Positions 20,240 through 33,386 of a stretch of DNA of 64,000 nucleotides are shown in pieces. The notes below the pieces were generated by a model. The model searched no databases and was not told the origin of the DNA. It was given only the letters and a program-made list of their open reading frames with translations. Origin of the DNA: Atriophallophorus winterbourni (Eukaryota; Platyhelminthes; Trematoda; Plagiorchiida; Microphallidae); contig JACCGJ010010471.1 in NCBI GenBank assembly GCA_013407085.1, positions 1 to 64,000 of the forward strand, given 5' to 3'. A program made the translations under genes and the position numbers. Position 1 is the stretch's first letter. Each line of letters starts with the position of its first letter.

Positions 20240-23200
20240 CCGTGCCTTAATTTTGTTTGCAACGGACGAAACAGTTGATTTAGTACGAAAATCAAACAGA
20301 TTACCGTGACATAATCACAGTATTTATATTATGAGCACACAACTCCACGATACCGGAGCTGAGGACAAGGTGATGTTTTTGTAGGTAGTAAATCTTCACT
20401 AATGGGAGCTGTCATGCTGACAGATTATAATCAACAGTAATGTCGTCAATAATTTCTTATTAAACCTAATCGATATTATGTACAAGTCAAGTTTTATATG
20501 TCAAATGTCTCAGCAAGCATTATTATAATCCCGATACAGAAATGGCCCAATCATATCGAGTCACCTTGAGTTTATTTTATTCATTTTATCATTTACTTAA
20601 TCAATTTTATTTAATGAAATGAAGAAATTATTTATTATGAATGGCATATTTAATTAGATTATATTGTACATTTTTATATGCCTAGCATCTGCTAGATCGA
20701 TATGTACGAATAACATAAAAACAAAAACTCTGTGCTTCAAATATTTTGCAATAGTTGATTGTTTTGGGAATTATTACTACGGTGTAGCATGCAACGTTGC
20801 ATCGGAACCGTCTGAAATTTATAATACATTTTGAAATGATATTTTAACCCGAATTCATGTAATTGAATTGAGTGTTTAGTGAGCAACGGGGGATTTGTTA
20901 TGCGCACTCCTGTTCAATTCAAATGCCTTCAAATCACGTACGTTGTAAGGTCATGTAATGACCATATTTCTCGATTAACGTTTTTGGTTCAACTAAATAT
21001 TTCGACAATGATTTTGCTATTGAATGGTAACTCTGAACAATCGTCAACGTAGTAGCTTGCATAGATTTTATAACACGCTGAAAATAGATAGTGTCTTAAC
21101 GATATTGTGGAGTGCAAAGTGCATTAAAGATGATATTGAAAACTTCACTATACGGCAAAAAACAATAAAAGGAAGCACCAAAAAGACGGACGTCGACCAT
21201 TACAACCCCGGAAGGATTGTATTAGAACGGTATGAGAGACAATAGGGCTTCAAGTGGTGGTTCAATCACGTTGCCCTCATCTAGCTATTAATTACGACTG
21301 TATGTGTCTTAATACTTTATTAACTGTCAAAATGTGTTATTTCTATTGTTGTGCTTCAAGCAGAGAGAGTGATTCACAAGACTCCACACAAATTTGATTA
21401 AAAGATGTGGTCTCGTGAGCTTAGTCAGCTTGTTAATCTAGCATGATACGTTTTATTTTCTGTCTTAGACATCGAAAATTAGATTAGACAACCCCTGAAA
21501 CGATACAGTTTAACAAGGCTCTTCTTTTATGATATGAGTGGTACGGTGGATTTTAGAAAGTTTCAATGCTTAGTTTGAAAACCAAACGTCTAAGCTTGTT
21601 GAAAGTTTTTACTCTGCCATACACCAAGCAAAATTGAGTTTGTTGGCTCTCATAGAGAAGAGAATTCCAGACAAACTGATCCATACAGACAGATTACTTT
21701 TTTATATAATGTGGTAAAGCTATTCCCAATTAAACCACAAACATAAAAAGTGAACCTATCAATATGTTGATTATCTAACATTCTTCTTACACCAGATGTA
21801 GGTATTGCTGTCCCATAAGTGAATGTTATCCTTGGTGGATGCTTTCAGCTGATTTTGATTATTATGAATGTGTAAAGATGTTTAGACGTTTCGGGAAAAA
21901 GAAATTTATAAACGTCCACAATGTGTATACTTTAACTGAAGGCCTACGTGCTGAATAATCTCGAAGTTGCCTCAAAATAATTGTCAAAATATATTCTGTT
22001 TTACGCTACTGATATAAATCATTCGGTTTGATCTCTTATTCTGTAGATATTGTGCAGCAGGTTGCTTTTGCAACTATAAAATACAATCCTTGCGATGAGA
22101 CATATTTTTGTGTTCTTTCTGTTGTGTTGCGTGCCGTTTAATTTTCACACTTGTGAATGAATACAAATTCCAGCGATTATTTTAACGGTTCAGCAACAAA
22201 AGAATTTTATTTGAGTGAAACGGCAACAGTGTTTCTATTTTAAAGTGCAAAACGTGCAGCAATTAATCAGCCCATGTGTGTAACAATCGATATCAATTTA
22301 CCTGGCATGTGGTAATTGTTTGGAAAGTTTAGAGCACCAACATTTATCTTTATATAAAACTAAATTACTCACAATATATGTACCTTTTAACATGAGTAAG
22401 CCAGGTGATTATAACTTTTGTTGATATGGCTTAAGGGTTTTTTTATGAGCTCAGTCAATTGAACTTGAATTTCGGAACTGAAACGTTGCTAAACATATCC
22501 AGCAGTAAAATCTGATTTATCAACACCATTATTAATGCTACTTTCACTAATTTGCTTCATAAAGCAAAAGTTCAGAATCAATATTCTCCAAATTCTCGTT
22601 TTAAATTTGGTTTTCTTGTTGTGCTCTTTTGGTCGATGTCGAACATGGATGTTCATCGTGAGCGTACGAAGATGTCTTGGTCAAAACCGTTTCACGTGAA
22701 TTGCTAGCTGTGATCTGTCGTTTGGCGTTCACAGCACTGTAAAATTGCAGAAATAGCACGCCATCGAATGCACGATTTCTGTATTTTCATCAGCTCTACT
22801 ATTTTACTTCGAAGCATGTGTTCCTGTTCTCTGTTACTTTCACCATATGTATCCAAGATCCTCTCAAAACCCATGTCTTCTTCGAAATCGTGGCGAAGTG
22901 AGCAACTGAATGAATGTTATTCCCGTAAAGATATATAATAACATCTCTCACTGAGCAGAATAGTAATGACTCAAACAAGGATTAGTATCTTAGACCTATT
23001 ATAATCGCATCAGATATTCGTTATAAATTGTATAATTAAGTTGAACATTCCTCAGTGTTTGTTCCATATTCTAAGCGTGTGGGGTTCCATGGCATGAACT
23101 GGTATACAATATCGTTTGACTTAGCTTCAGACAACAAACATGAATTTTATATGTCATATCTGATCATGTTGCAAATAATCTTGTTTTTGAAGAAGAACAA

Positions 23201-26200
23201 AGTTCTATTCAAAATGTCAGCTTTGGGCTAGTTTTAAAAATCATCGCATACTTCATTGGTCAAAACGGAATAGATGGAACTCGGACCACATATAAGTGGT
23301 TTAATCATCAAGCGAAAAAATCGAAGCATCTGACATCCAATTGCCAAATTAGGTTTCGTTTATGAACTAGTTGTGCTGAGGAGTCGAATCCGGGGAGTTT
23401 ATTTATCAGTGAATCTTTCCTTCCATGAAATATCTCGATTGTTTTTTGTATTTTCGAGTAAAGCTTGATAAAATTATAAGTAAAATGAAATTATGGGTTT
23501 GAAATCGGTCATCAATGGGGAGTTAACTAGCGCGTGCAAAAACAAACACCAAATCGTGAACAATCCTGTTCATTGTCACGTCATCGTATGCAATGACTCA
23601 TATTTTCGCAAGGGCGCGTCAACAACAAACAACATGCACAGCCACAGTTGGCGCGAATACAATTTTATAGATTTTCCACCTTGAAGTAATAAACATGGTC
23701 TTCATATTCTGTTCTTTTCCAACACACTCACTATGATTTCATTGTGTTTGCATTCTTTAAATTTGGGCGATGAATAGTTTGTGTGAATTCGAACGATTGA
23801 ACCACTGATGAGAAATAATACATTTCTACAGCAAAGTTTCGAAATCTTGACAGGTGAACGAAGATCAAATGTGGCAAAAGTATTACAGACAATAAACTCG
23901 AAAAATTGGGTAAATTATTATTGTGCTTGATGCAACATTGAAGACTAAGATTACTTTGGTTGCCTTGAGTTGAAAGCGCAAATAATGTATTTATCGTGTC
24001 TGTAAGCAAAACAATGAAATTAGTCGGCGTAATTTAATTGTTTCCACATCAACTTAAGTCTCAAATGCTCAATAAAGGTTGAAATTTGTTTTAAAAAAAT
24101 TCATCGTATAATTTGGAATAATTGGTGGTTTCCTTCAGGCATGTCAACCAAGCTCGCGATCACATGACAATCTTATACCTCACTCCGTCTCACATGATTC
24201 TTCTAGAATTGCATCTTCTCTGCAACGTGAATTATCTAGTCAATTCGTATTCCATGTCATTGAGTAATTTGGTACAATTCTATAATAGTTCCCGTATTCG
24301 TACGAAAAATTGTAGATCTTAGTGGTATTCCGGTGTAGTCTGTACGAACGTAGTCGTTTGCAACATTCAGCCTTCAGGTCAAACAATGCCACGACTAAAA
24401 CAACTCAAGCCTTGAACAGGACGCTTTGTCACTGTAGTTTAAATCAAGCGTTTGTTCCTTTTACAGCATCGGAAAATTTTTAATATTGAAATGCTATTTA
24501 AGTGAATGCTTTCTAGACGCTGTCATAAAGATTTCTATTTATTCAACATGAGACACTTTTACCGATCTCCGCTAATTACCAAATTAGAATCAAACCAAAG
24601 TGTCAAATTTCGAAGAAAACGCGATCTGCAGAAATTTGTATTGATGTCATTCTTTGTTTCAAAAGCACTCTGTATTTCACAGCTGGGCGTATGAGCGGGT
24701 GAAACTGGGAGCCGGATCCCGGGAGTTTGACAAATCTTTTCCTTCTTGGTCACAACATCGTATACTGTGATTTCAAGTCTTTCGAATTTGAACGTCTGAT
24801 TTCGGTAATTCTAGACTTCAAACAAATTAGCGGGCTCCTTTGTTGGCTTAGTACGACTGGAAATAATGGGTTTGGTTCCAAAATCCTACATTCTAGACAG
24901 ATGTCTGATGTTAAGCGACGTATTGATTACTCTTTGTTCGTATCTCTGAAAACTATGAAATTCAAATAGCAGGAAAGTACTGAGGTCAGATTTCACCAAT
25001 AATGCTTAGAACTGCTATGCACGATATCTAGGCAGCTGTGTATCCAAATCTGTCAATGATTGCTCGTAGGACTAGCATCGAGCGACTGGAAATCGGAAAA
25101 TTGCGAAAGCGGCTTAGGGTTTCCAACACCGCGCACTGCTATTGTAAATCGTACTAGCGTTAGAGCGTATATTCGTCGGCCAAATGATTCAACACCGAAG
25201 AAAATGAAGTAGTTGTCCACACGAAGTTTCAAAATCTCGTTCAAGATTAATCAGTTTACGAACGAGTATTAACGTTTGGACAAATGTGTTGGATACGGCT
25301 AGCTATATTGACGCATGTTAGCTTTGATACCTTGAACATAAAATAATTTTGGGTAAGGTACGAAGATATGAAAATGTTAGAAAATATATGAGTGCTTTCA
25401 AAATTGTATCTGCTATCCAGATTACAGAATTCATGTGCATTCACTCTCTTTAGAATGATATGCGTTCGATCTCATCCTGAAGTGTTTTCGCAGGAATTAT
25501 CTACCAGTAGTAAAGTTGATGCCTTTTAAGTAAACATGAAAATACAGCTACAACTCAACTTCATTCTGGATTGCTTTCTCATGCAGAATGAGTTGAATGC
25601 ACTGCGTGAATGGTAAGCAATTTGACATTAGAATTTCACAACTGCTAAACATCGACCATAATTATCATTTTCGATATTAATACCTTAACATTTACTCCCT
25701 AGTTTGGGTTGTACAAATTCTGCAAAAGAGCAATGACTGTATTTTTGGCCTTCTAAATGTATTCTGGAATATTAAGTCGTAAGAAAAAGCGCTTATTGTG
25801 CGTTGCATATAATGTTGAATTTGAAATATATCGCTTTTAAAGAACCCACAGCAGTTTCTATACTACATGGCCAACATCTGGGCCCCGAGGCTAAAAAGCT
25901 GTATTGTGCTTTTGTACTTCATATTGCCACGCATCCTAGCAAATTCACGAACTACATTATCTGCACGAACTAGATATTTATAACTGATAACTCGGGCAAA
26001 TGATATCAAAGCTTACCATATTCTGGCCTATTTTGCCCACCCGATGGGATAACTCTTCCAATGTCGAGCCAACAGCAAAACTGGAATTCATTCCTGCGCT
26101 GTATAAACCACATTCAAGGTAAATCATCCCCTGGTATTTCTACTCTGTGTCTGTTTTCCTTAAACTTTGCTCACAGGAAAATTCTGATAGCCGACAAGTC

Positions 26201-26780
26201 TAACATTATTTGAACACAGTTTAAACTCTTGGATAAATGAAAATTCAGAATTTGCGCAGATTTAGTGACAAATGGCGGGCATGGGCATACTTAAAACTGC
26301 ACAAATCATTCAGTTATATCCAACTATACAATACATAGGCAACAACAATCTCATACCTGTATTTGTAGCATTGTTGTGATGCGAATCGGTATTTTAACTA
26401 TAAATATTGTATATTGAATGCTTTGTAACACTAGGAAATTCGGAAAGATTCACAACCTTTTAGTAATGATGTCCAAGTTTGGGACTTGATCTCTCTTCAC
26501 AGACTGAATCATACCTGGACTAATACCTGTTGGAACAATGTGGTTTCAAGCCTGCATTAGTTGATGGAACACTGAACTCATATTGGCTATTCACAATAGT
26601 GATATTTCTGCATATTCAAGAATCAAATATCGCGAGTAGCAAGCTGACCATTAAAATGGCTGACTTCGTAAAGAAATCCCAATTAAAAAGTCACCGTGTT
26701 CAAATTTTATTCATTTTAGTGAGAATTATTGTGTAAACTTCATCGAAAAGCTGTGTAGTGATATAAACCTACATTTCAGA
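20240..26780. other. Large region without recognisable genes
   Basis: About 6.5 kb of AT-rich sequence with only short frames (for example 21024-21245, 24727-24969), none with a recognisable domain. At 22631-22660 a short stretch (ggtcgatgtcgaacatggat) resembles the 3' end of the RTE element at 36832 (ggtcgatgtcgaccatggat), so an RTE 3' scrap may lie here. Introns of an unseen gene cannot be excluded. Confidence 0.4.
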
Positions 26781-26784
26781 TATG

Positions 26785-28850
26785 TGCCAAAGACAACGTA
26801 AAAACGATTTACCTTCACATTGAGAAGCCGCACAAGGAAGTGGATTGAGATACGCAACGATGCATGGAGAAACTATGCCCAGAATCCGATGCCAGATAAT
26901 TGGGAAACATATCGTCTGTTGAGAAACAAGATCACCTCTCTTATCACCGAGGACAAGCTGTCTCACCAGGCAAGACTACTGACCATAATGGAGCGGAACC
27001 CCAAAGTCCTGTACCAGATTGTTAACACTACATCAAAAATTAAGCCAGAAATCTCATCACTACGCACACCTCATGGTCTAACAACGACTGCGTTCGAGGC
27101 TACCGATGTTCTTGCAGATTACTACTGCAAAGGTTTCAGTCCCAAGGAATCAGTGCGTCTAACGCCGCATTCGATCGGCGTTTTCGATGAAATACTAAAT
27201 GAAAGCTCAATGAACAATGAGTGTGTCATGCTCAGACTTCTTCGTTTGAATATCGCAAAGTCACCAGGAGCAGATGGAGTCACACCTTTTATCCTAAAAC
27301 GATGCGCATCCTCATTGTGTGGTCCACTCAGCACATTATTCCAAATTTCGCTCGAAAATAGTACCGTTCCTGTGTAATGAAAATCTGGCATCATCAATCC
27401 AATCTAAAAGGGCGAGAATAGATCTGACGCTGCGAACTATAGACCATTTACGTTGTTGCCAGTAATTTCTAAAGTGTTAGGGAGTTTAGTAGCGGAAAAG
27501 ATCACCCATCACCTCGAAACCAATAGACTGCTTGCGACTAAACAGCACGGTTTCAGGAAATATCACTCATGTCTATCTAACCTCTTGCTCACCTTAAACG
27601 ACTGGACTGTGTGTGGACAATGGTTACTCCATCCACGCATGCTTTTTAGACATGTCAAAGGCTTTCGACCACGTCAATCATAGTATTTTAATCCAGAAAC
27701 TTGAATTGCACGGGATAACAGGAAACCTTCTTGCTTTGCTAGAAAATTGTTTACGCGACAGGAGTGTCCAAGTCAGAGTTGACGGCGCCTTATCAAAATT
27801 ATTTAAAATTACGAGCGGAGTGCCTCAGGGTTCGGTCCACGGACCGATTTTGTTTTTTTATCTACGCAAACGACATTCCCAAGCGTGGTAAATGCAAGAT
27901 TATGTTATTTGCAGACGATATCAAGCTTTGAAGAAGCATACGTACAAATGACGATTGTGAAATTTTGCAGAAGGATCTAAACACATTGCACGATTTCTTC
28001 TCTGAGAAACAAACTACCCTTCAACTTCCAAAAGTGCAAGGTGTTAAACATAGGAAAGACCATGAATTACAACTACACTCTTGGGTCCCACCAACTCGTC
28101 TGGACAATTGAAGAGAAGGATTTGGGTGTTTGGACCATTTCAAGACTGAAGACTTCATTACAGTGCAATGCGGTATACGAAAAGGCGTCACAAGTATTGG
28201 CGTTTTTGAAACAATTTTTCGGTAGATTCTCGAATCAGTCAATGCCCCGTATCATGAACACCTATCTGAGACCAGCGATGGAGTACGCTGTTAAGGCTTG
28301 GTCACCCTGGATTCAGAAAGACATCAATCTTCTGCAGCGTATTTACCACCGAACCACAAAGCTTGTACCTAGACTAGCTGCTAAACCATATGAAGAACGT
28401 TTGAGAAGTCTCAATCTTTTCGACTTTCGCTGTCGTCTAATAAGAGGTGACCTCATATTGATGTACAATATTATGCACGTCCCTAACAATCCATTGTCCA
28501 AACTTTTCACACGCTCTCCACCCCGTGTCAGTCGGAAACATGAACTTGCAGTGCTTATTCCCACTTCAAGACTGAACTGTCGAAGATATTCGTATGTTGT
28601 ACTTGTAAATTTCACATGGAACACCCTCCCCTCCACTGTTACACACTCAGCCAACCTGGATATTTTTAAAGCTAATTTGGACAAATACTTGAGAGACAAC
28701 CCAAACTTTGATACAATTTACACTACATGAGTTTTCCTGTTCTTCTTTTTTATTGTATATACCTCATAACTCCATCCTATGGTTATTGTTAAGCTAAATG
28801 CTTTTTAGACCATTACAACTGTAAATCACTTTGAATCACTTTGAATGGTG
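26785..28850 (+). mobile_element. CR1-like element, 5'-truncated, RT and 3' end (copy E)
   Basis: It begins within the linker (SRTRKWIEIRNDAWRNY at about 26820), covers the RT and ends with the 3' UTR and tail 'aatcactttgaatcactttgaatgg'. Frames used are 26820-27377, 27453-27683, 27613-27891 and 28041-28730. The last ~90 residues and the 3' UTR are nearly identical to copy B on the opposite strand at 7805-8185, so both come from one recently active subfamily. Confidence 0.87.
26820..28730 (+). pseudogene. CR1 copy E: reverse transcriptase, frameshifted
   Basis: RT motifs in order: KSPGADGVTPFILKRC, then (after a stop at 27377) LPVISKVLGSLVAEKI, QHGFRKYHSCLSNLL, a frameshift, FLDMSKAFDHVNHSIL with the first catalytic Asp, SGVPQGSVHGPILF, another break, and LFADDIKL followed at once by a stop codon where copies A and F have Trp. 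The last frame, 28041-28730 (229 residues), is open and carries KDLGVWTISRLKTS, MNTYLRPAMEYAVKAWSPW and the tail HSANLDIFKANLDKYLRDNP. Only a few changes separate it from an open frame, so the copy is moderately young. Confidence 0.85.
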
Positions 28851-28984
28851 ACTATTCATATTTAATATCAACAAAATTATAAACAGAGTTGCACATTTTA
28901 CGGGTTGATTTCATCGTTCAACATAGCTTCTGTTATGCTTTGAGTAGATTTTGCTTGAACGAAATAACGTCACTTCCAAGTAGA

Positions 28985-29300
28985 TGTGTTATTAATCTCC
29001 ATGCTGGCATGTAGAGGCGAATATCGGGGTCCACTACAATCACGCCAACCCACGTCCTCAGGTCCCCACCGAATGAAATTTTCTTCAAAGAAACGACAAT
29101 ATCTTTTATGTTGAATTATACCTATTGGCATAAATTTACTACGAAACCGTTTTAAGCATGCGTTTGGAAAATCAAATTTACAAATACATACATTTCTCCA
29201 CGCCTTCTGAAAAGTGGGATTGCTTTTATTTCACCTTCGAACAACATGGATGTAAACATCAAATGATGATTTGTTTAAATGTTATAAGTATATCCTATGG
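28985..29300 (+). repeat. Dispersed repeat R1, copy A, left part (interrupted by CR1 copy F)
   Basis: This segment matches about 36150-36450 (shared 'catttctccacgcc'/'catttccccactcc', 'ttcaaagaaacgacaata' and 'tatcctatggta', with scattered differences). Its continuation lies at 33387, across the CR1 insertion. It encodes nothing recognisable. The pair works as a filled/empty site. Confidence 0.75.
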
Positions 29301-29411
29301 TAATTCAAGGTAATTCAAGGTTTTTAATGGTCTAAAAAGCAACAAGCTTAACAATAACCATAGGATGGTAAAAATTGAAATTTAAGTGTATAAACAATAT
29401 AAAAACATAGA

Positions 29412-31359
29412 TTAAACAGTATATAAGTGTTCTGGAAACGAATAATGCAATAAAAATTCGTCTAATTTCGTTTTAAAGTCATGCAAGTTAGTGGCGTGAG
29501 CAACGGTTGAAGGTGAACTGTTCCAAGTAAAACAGACACGGACAGAGTAAAAATACCTTCTACAGTTCAGACGGGAATGGGGTACGACCAGCACATATTC
29601 ATGGGTCCGATAATTCCTCGTATCCCTTCGCGTGAATAAATCCTGTAAGGGATGGTTCGGGGTATGGAATGTTTTGTAAAGTAATATAAGGTCTCCTCTG
29701 ATTCGTCGATAGGGAAAATCGAACAGATTCAGTTGAGCTATCCTTTCTTTATATGGTTTGTTTCTGATGCTGAGAACTAGTTTCGTTGAGCGGTGATAGA
29801 TTCGCTGCATAAGTTCCACATCCCTCTTGAGCCACGGAGACCATGACTGCACACCGTATTCCATGACTGGTCTCAAGTATGTATTCATGATCCTTGGAAA
29901 TATCTTGGGCGAAAATTTCCCAAATACACGTTTGAGTAGATTTAGAACACGTGTTGCTTTTTTAAAGGCACTGTTAGTTTGAAGTGATGTTTTTAAACTG
30001 GAGCATATCCAGACACCCAAATCTTTTCTTCACTGCAATTTTCAAGGACATGCGAACCTATGTGATATGTGAACTCTACTCGATTCCCCACATTCATGAT
30101 CCTGCATTTGTTGAAGTTAAACGGCAGTTCGTTCTCCAACGACCAGCTGTGAAGCGTATCAAGATCCTTTTGTAATAGCAGACAGTCTTCCGGACTACGA
30201 ATGCTGCGCCAAATCTTTATGTCGTCCGCAAATAACGAAATGTTACATCGAACAATTTCCAGTATTTCATTGGCATAAACCAAAAAGAGGATCGGACCAA
30301 GGACTGAGCCTTGGGGAACTCCGCTAGTTGCTGCAATTGGTTGGATAATGCACCATCAAAACGTACCTGGTTAGTGCGATTTGTTAGGTAGTCATTTAGC
30401 CAATTCAGCAACTTTCCAGTGATACCAAGCCTTTCAAGCTTCTGCAGTAGTAGGGAATGGTCCACACGATCGAATGCTTTTGAAATATCCAAGTAGCACG
30501 CGTGTATTGCTTGTCCTTTATCTACCGATTTTGTCCAATCATCTAGCGTTACCAGTAAATTAGACAAACATGAATAATTTCGTCTGAATCGATGCTGGTT
30601 CCTCGAAAGCAACTGATTATTCTCGAAGTGTTTCATTAGATCTTCAACAATGAGTCGCTCAAGTAATTTTGAAATCACTGGTAACAGAGTAACGGGTCGG
30701 TAGTTGGAAACATCGGAGCGATTTCCACCTTTGTAAATTGGAGAAATTATTCCTCGTTTCCAATCTGTAGGAATCACTCCACTTGCCAGTGTTTGCTCGA
30801 ACAGATAAGTGAGTGGTTTGTACACCAAACTCGCAAATTGCTTCAATATTTTCGGGGTAATTCCGTCGGCCCCAGGAGACTTTCCGGTTTTAAGATTAAA
30901 TAAACCTTGGAGGACGCGTTTCTCAGTGACACTTATTTCACTTAAGGCAACCGTGTTTGAAAGTGTTGGATTTGGGCTGTTTATTGCATGTTGTATCGGG
31001 TTGAATACCGATGAATAAAACGTGGCTAAAGCATCAGCAGTTTCTGCTGCAGTTGTTGTTGGTCCCGCTGATGTGTTCACGGACGCTACTCCAGGTTTCA
31101 CCTTAGCTTGATCGTTAACCATACGATATAGTATTTTGGGGTTTCGCTCCATCATGCTTGATATCACTTCTTGGAAGCACAACTTGTCTTGGATGACAAA
31201 TTTGTTTACTTTGTTCCGCAGTAAACGGAATGTTTCCCAGGTCTCGGATGATGGGTTTTGCCGATGATGTCGCCAACCAATGTTTCGTACCGTTAACCAC
31301 TTACGAGTTCGGCTTCTTAATTTAAATTCAAAGTTTTTTTCTTGAGTTCCTGAGGACAA
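29412..31359 (-). pseudogene. CR1 copy F: reverse transcriptase, two frameshifts
   Basis: The RT domain runs 31359-30217 (380 residues open), then 30283-29993, then 30020-29412. Landmarks: RTRKWLTVRNIGWRHH linker, KSPGADGITPKILKQF, YRPVTLLPVISKLLERL, CYLDISKAFDRVDHSLLL, then a frameshift near 30330 just at the SGVPQGS block, LFADDIKIWRS, a second frameshift near 30010 within EEKxLGVW, and the CR1 C-terminal tail (MNTYLRPVMEYGVQSWSPWL, HSRLNCRRYFYSVRVCFTW). Catalytic aspartates are intact. Confidence 0.87.
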
Positions 31360-31391
31360 ATTCGGAGCTCACTTCGATTGAACTTTTGAGA

Positions 31392-32255
31392 TTAGATATT
31401 AGCCATATCCAAAAACTCATGTACGTTGCTGGTTTCCGGTTGGCAGTTCAACGTGTTTTTCAGAGCATCACTCAACGCCATAGTGTTGATCCGCCTAACT
31501 CTTTTACGGGCATCATTTGTTCTTACAGCTTCAAACAGATAGTCAAACTGGATGACGACGTGATCACTTAGCCCCAGTGGACTTTCGTAAGCAACGTTAT
31601 CAATGTCATGTTCATTGCTTGTCAGAACGAGATCTAAGAGTGAGGGTAAGTCGTTTCCGCGGTATCGGGTATTACATGTAATGTGGTTATAAAGATGAAT
31701 ATCGTCAAACAACTCACTGAATGCGCGCTCGAGGGAGTGTTCTGGGTAAATGGTGCTGCTCTGCAGATTCGGTAAATTGAAGTCACCCATAATCAAAAAT
31801 CCACAAGTGTATCTGGAAGTAACCATGCAAATTTTATCCAGTAGGGCCAGATTGTAAGTTTCCTGTGCAGACGGTGGGCGATATACTACTCCCAAAACAC
31901 AGTCTTCACCGTTAGCTAGTCGGATTGAGCACCAGAGTGTATCCAGTAATACGATGTCTGGATCCGTAATCTCACGGCACAGAAGGTTTTGACTATAATA
32001 CAAAGCTACTCCTCCTCCTCTGGTTTCACGGTCATGACGAATAAGTGACATTCCTGGTAATTCAAGTTCACTATTTGTTTGCTGAGTCTGCAGCCACGTT
32101 TCCGTTACGGCGATAATGTCTGGTGAACATCTCGAAAAAACTGCACGCAGTTCACCGATTTTGTTTCCGAGACATTGTGCGTTGGTGTAGATGCATTTCA
32201 TAGTTGTTTTTCTCAACAAGGATGGGGTGTGGAGAAGAAGGCTAGTGGAGTGCAA
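31392..32255 (-). CDS. CR1 copy F: intact APE-type endonuclease frame (287 aa)
   Basis: The N-terminal part of ORF2, open over 287 residues. It nicks target DNA to prime reverse transcription. Motifs: KCIYTNAQCLGNKIGELR, DIIAVTETWLQ (catalytic Glu), HDRETRGGGVALYYSQ, LGVVYRPPSAQE, FLIMGDFNLPNL (GDFN), SLLDLVLTS and GLSDHVVIQFDYL (SDH His). All expected catalytic residues are there. A stop ends the frame at 31392, just before the linker, so RT is cut off by one frameshift near 31375. In an active relative these would be one polyprotein. Confidence 0.85.
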   Translation of the reverse strand: MHSTSLLLHTPSLLRKTTMKCIYTNAQCLGNKIGELRAVFSRCSPDIIAVTETWLQTQQTNSELELPGMSLIRHDRETRGGGVALYYSQNLLCREITDPDIVLLDTLWCSIRLANGEDCVLGVVYRPPSAQETYNLALLDKICMVTSRYTCGFLIMGDFNLPNLQSSTIYPEHSLERAFSELFDDIHLYNHITCNTRYRGNDLPSLLDLVLTSNEHDIDNVAYESPLGLSDHVVIQFDYLFEAVRTNDARKRVRRINTMALSDALKNTLNCQPETSNVHEFLDMANI

Positions 32256-32263
32256 AATATATG

Positions 32264-33373
32264 TTAGGCCGACTCCTCCAGAACCGGCAACTGAAGGTTT
32301 TTTGCTTGCAGGGATGCTTGATCGTTTTGGGGTTGTACTGTTGGAACACAGTGATCTATCGTATCGGCTGAAATTGTTTCTGACACGTCAACAACTGATT
32401 GACTTGGTAGTGTTTCTATTGAACTTAGTGGTGCATCTATCTTTCTAATATTGTGTTTCGATGCACCTAGTCTAATTTCTCGCGGGATTATTCTGCGGCC
32501 ATTTTCCCAACGAGTTTTGACCGTGTTCAACATATCATTACGCAAGAACGTTATTTTAAGGGCTTAGGACCGATGCCCTTATAATTCGTAGATTTGGGGA
32601 TGCGGAACGTGTCCGTCACAGCTACATCATGCAAACCAAGTATATCACTGAGGAATCTCCATTGTAACTGATCGTGTTTGCGCTGCACTGCTTTATCAGT
32701 TGCTTCATCAGCTTCTGGAACTCCCAAAAGGATTATACTTCGATCATCCCTCTGTTTCGTTTGGTTTTGTTGCTGGTCCTTTCGGGCCCTTTCCCACCAG
32801 GGCACATCAGCAAAGATCCTTGCAGTGGTCTCTGAACGCTCCTTACGCAGGAAAAAACGGATAGTAAAATGTTTTCAAGATCCCTTTCAGAGCGAACCGT
32901 GATTTTAAGCAATCTTGGCTGGTCCAGATTTGAAGAAGTAGGTTTACGACTTAGTCGTATCAATGATAGTGGTTCAACTGGCTCCAAGTCCATGTTGTTG
33001 CACAACCTTTCCATTCTTCTTTATCGTGCTTTAGCCTGTCCCCTAGTAAGGTGGCACTCGTTTCCTTTACGTTGGTGCAAATCACACTTAGTCCATGGAC
33101 TGAATGTACACTCTGTGTTTGGCGCTTTCGCTGGTTGCTGGACGTTTCAACTACCTTAGCTCGAATACCAATAGTGTCCACTTTGGGAGTGTTTTGCACG
33201 ATGACTTTTGGATTTGAACCTAAAGGTTTTCGCTGATGATTCGGGTGAGCAGGTGGCTTTGGCTTCGTATCTTTTTGCGAACCAGGGATGTTTTGGGCAG
33301 ACAGGCCTTTAACAGTCACATTTGTAAAGGTGGCCTTTTGATGAAAAGGACGCTCCTCAAGACACTCCGGCAC
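32264..33373 (-). pseudogene. CR1 copy F: ORF1 region, frameshifted
   Basis: ORF1 of such elements binds RNA and assembles the retrotransposition particle. Frames 33373-32960, 33014-32733, 32805-32551 and 32545-32264 give a basic, Pro/Lys-rich N-terminus, a block LLKITVRSERDLENILL, then WWERARKDQQQNQTK, RSIILLGVPEADEAT, LSDILGLHDVAVTDTFRIPK and KPLKITFLRNDML. The last blocks look like the RRM-like/ORF1p fold found in many non-LTR elements (xxIxxxGVPE then xDxxRxGK and RPLxVxF). The same blocks occur at 45490-45714, 48282-48560 and 49021-49745, so the domain is family-wide. No CCHC knuckle was seen. Confidence 0.72.
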
Positions 33374-33386
33374 AGTTGCAATGTAA

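Larger units (their letters stand above)
29301..33386 (-). mobile_element. Nearly full-length CR1-like retrotransposon with ORF1 and ORF2 (copy F)
   Basis: The most complete CR1 of the window, ~4.09 kb. Its ends are fixed by comparison with the uninterrupted repeat at 36151-36831: it begins after 'tatcctatggta' and stops before 'tgtacagctattcaatt'. Right to left: short 5' leader, ORF1 region (33373-32264, frameshifted), an intact endonuclease frame (32255-31392), RT in three frames (31359-29412), a ~110 bp 3' UTR and a tail of two GGTAATTCAA units. No clear target-site duplication is seen, as is common for CR1. Three or more indels kill ORF2. Confidence 0.9.

Noticed and set aside
21024..21245. 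73-residue plus-strand frame in the blank region
   Set aside because: No motif, no neighbours, no repeat evidence.
22631..22660. A second RTE element
   Set aside because: Only about 28 bases resemble the RTE 3' end and no RTE coding sequence is adjacent.
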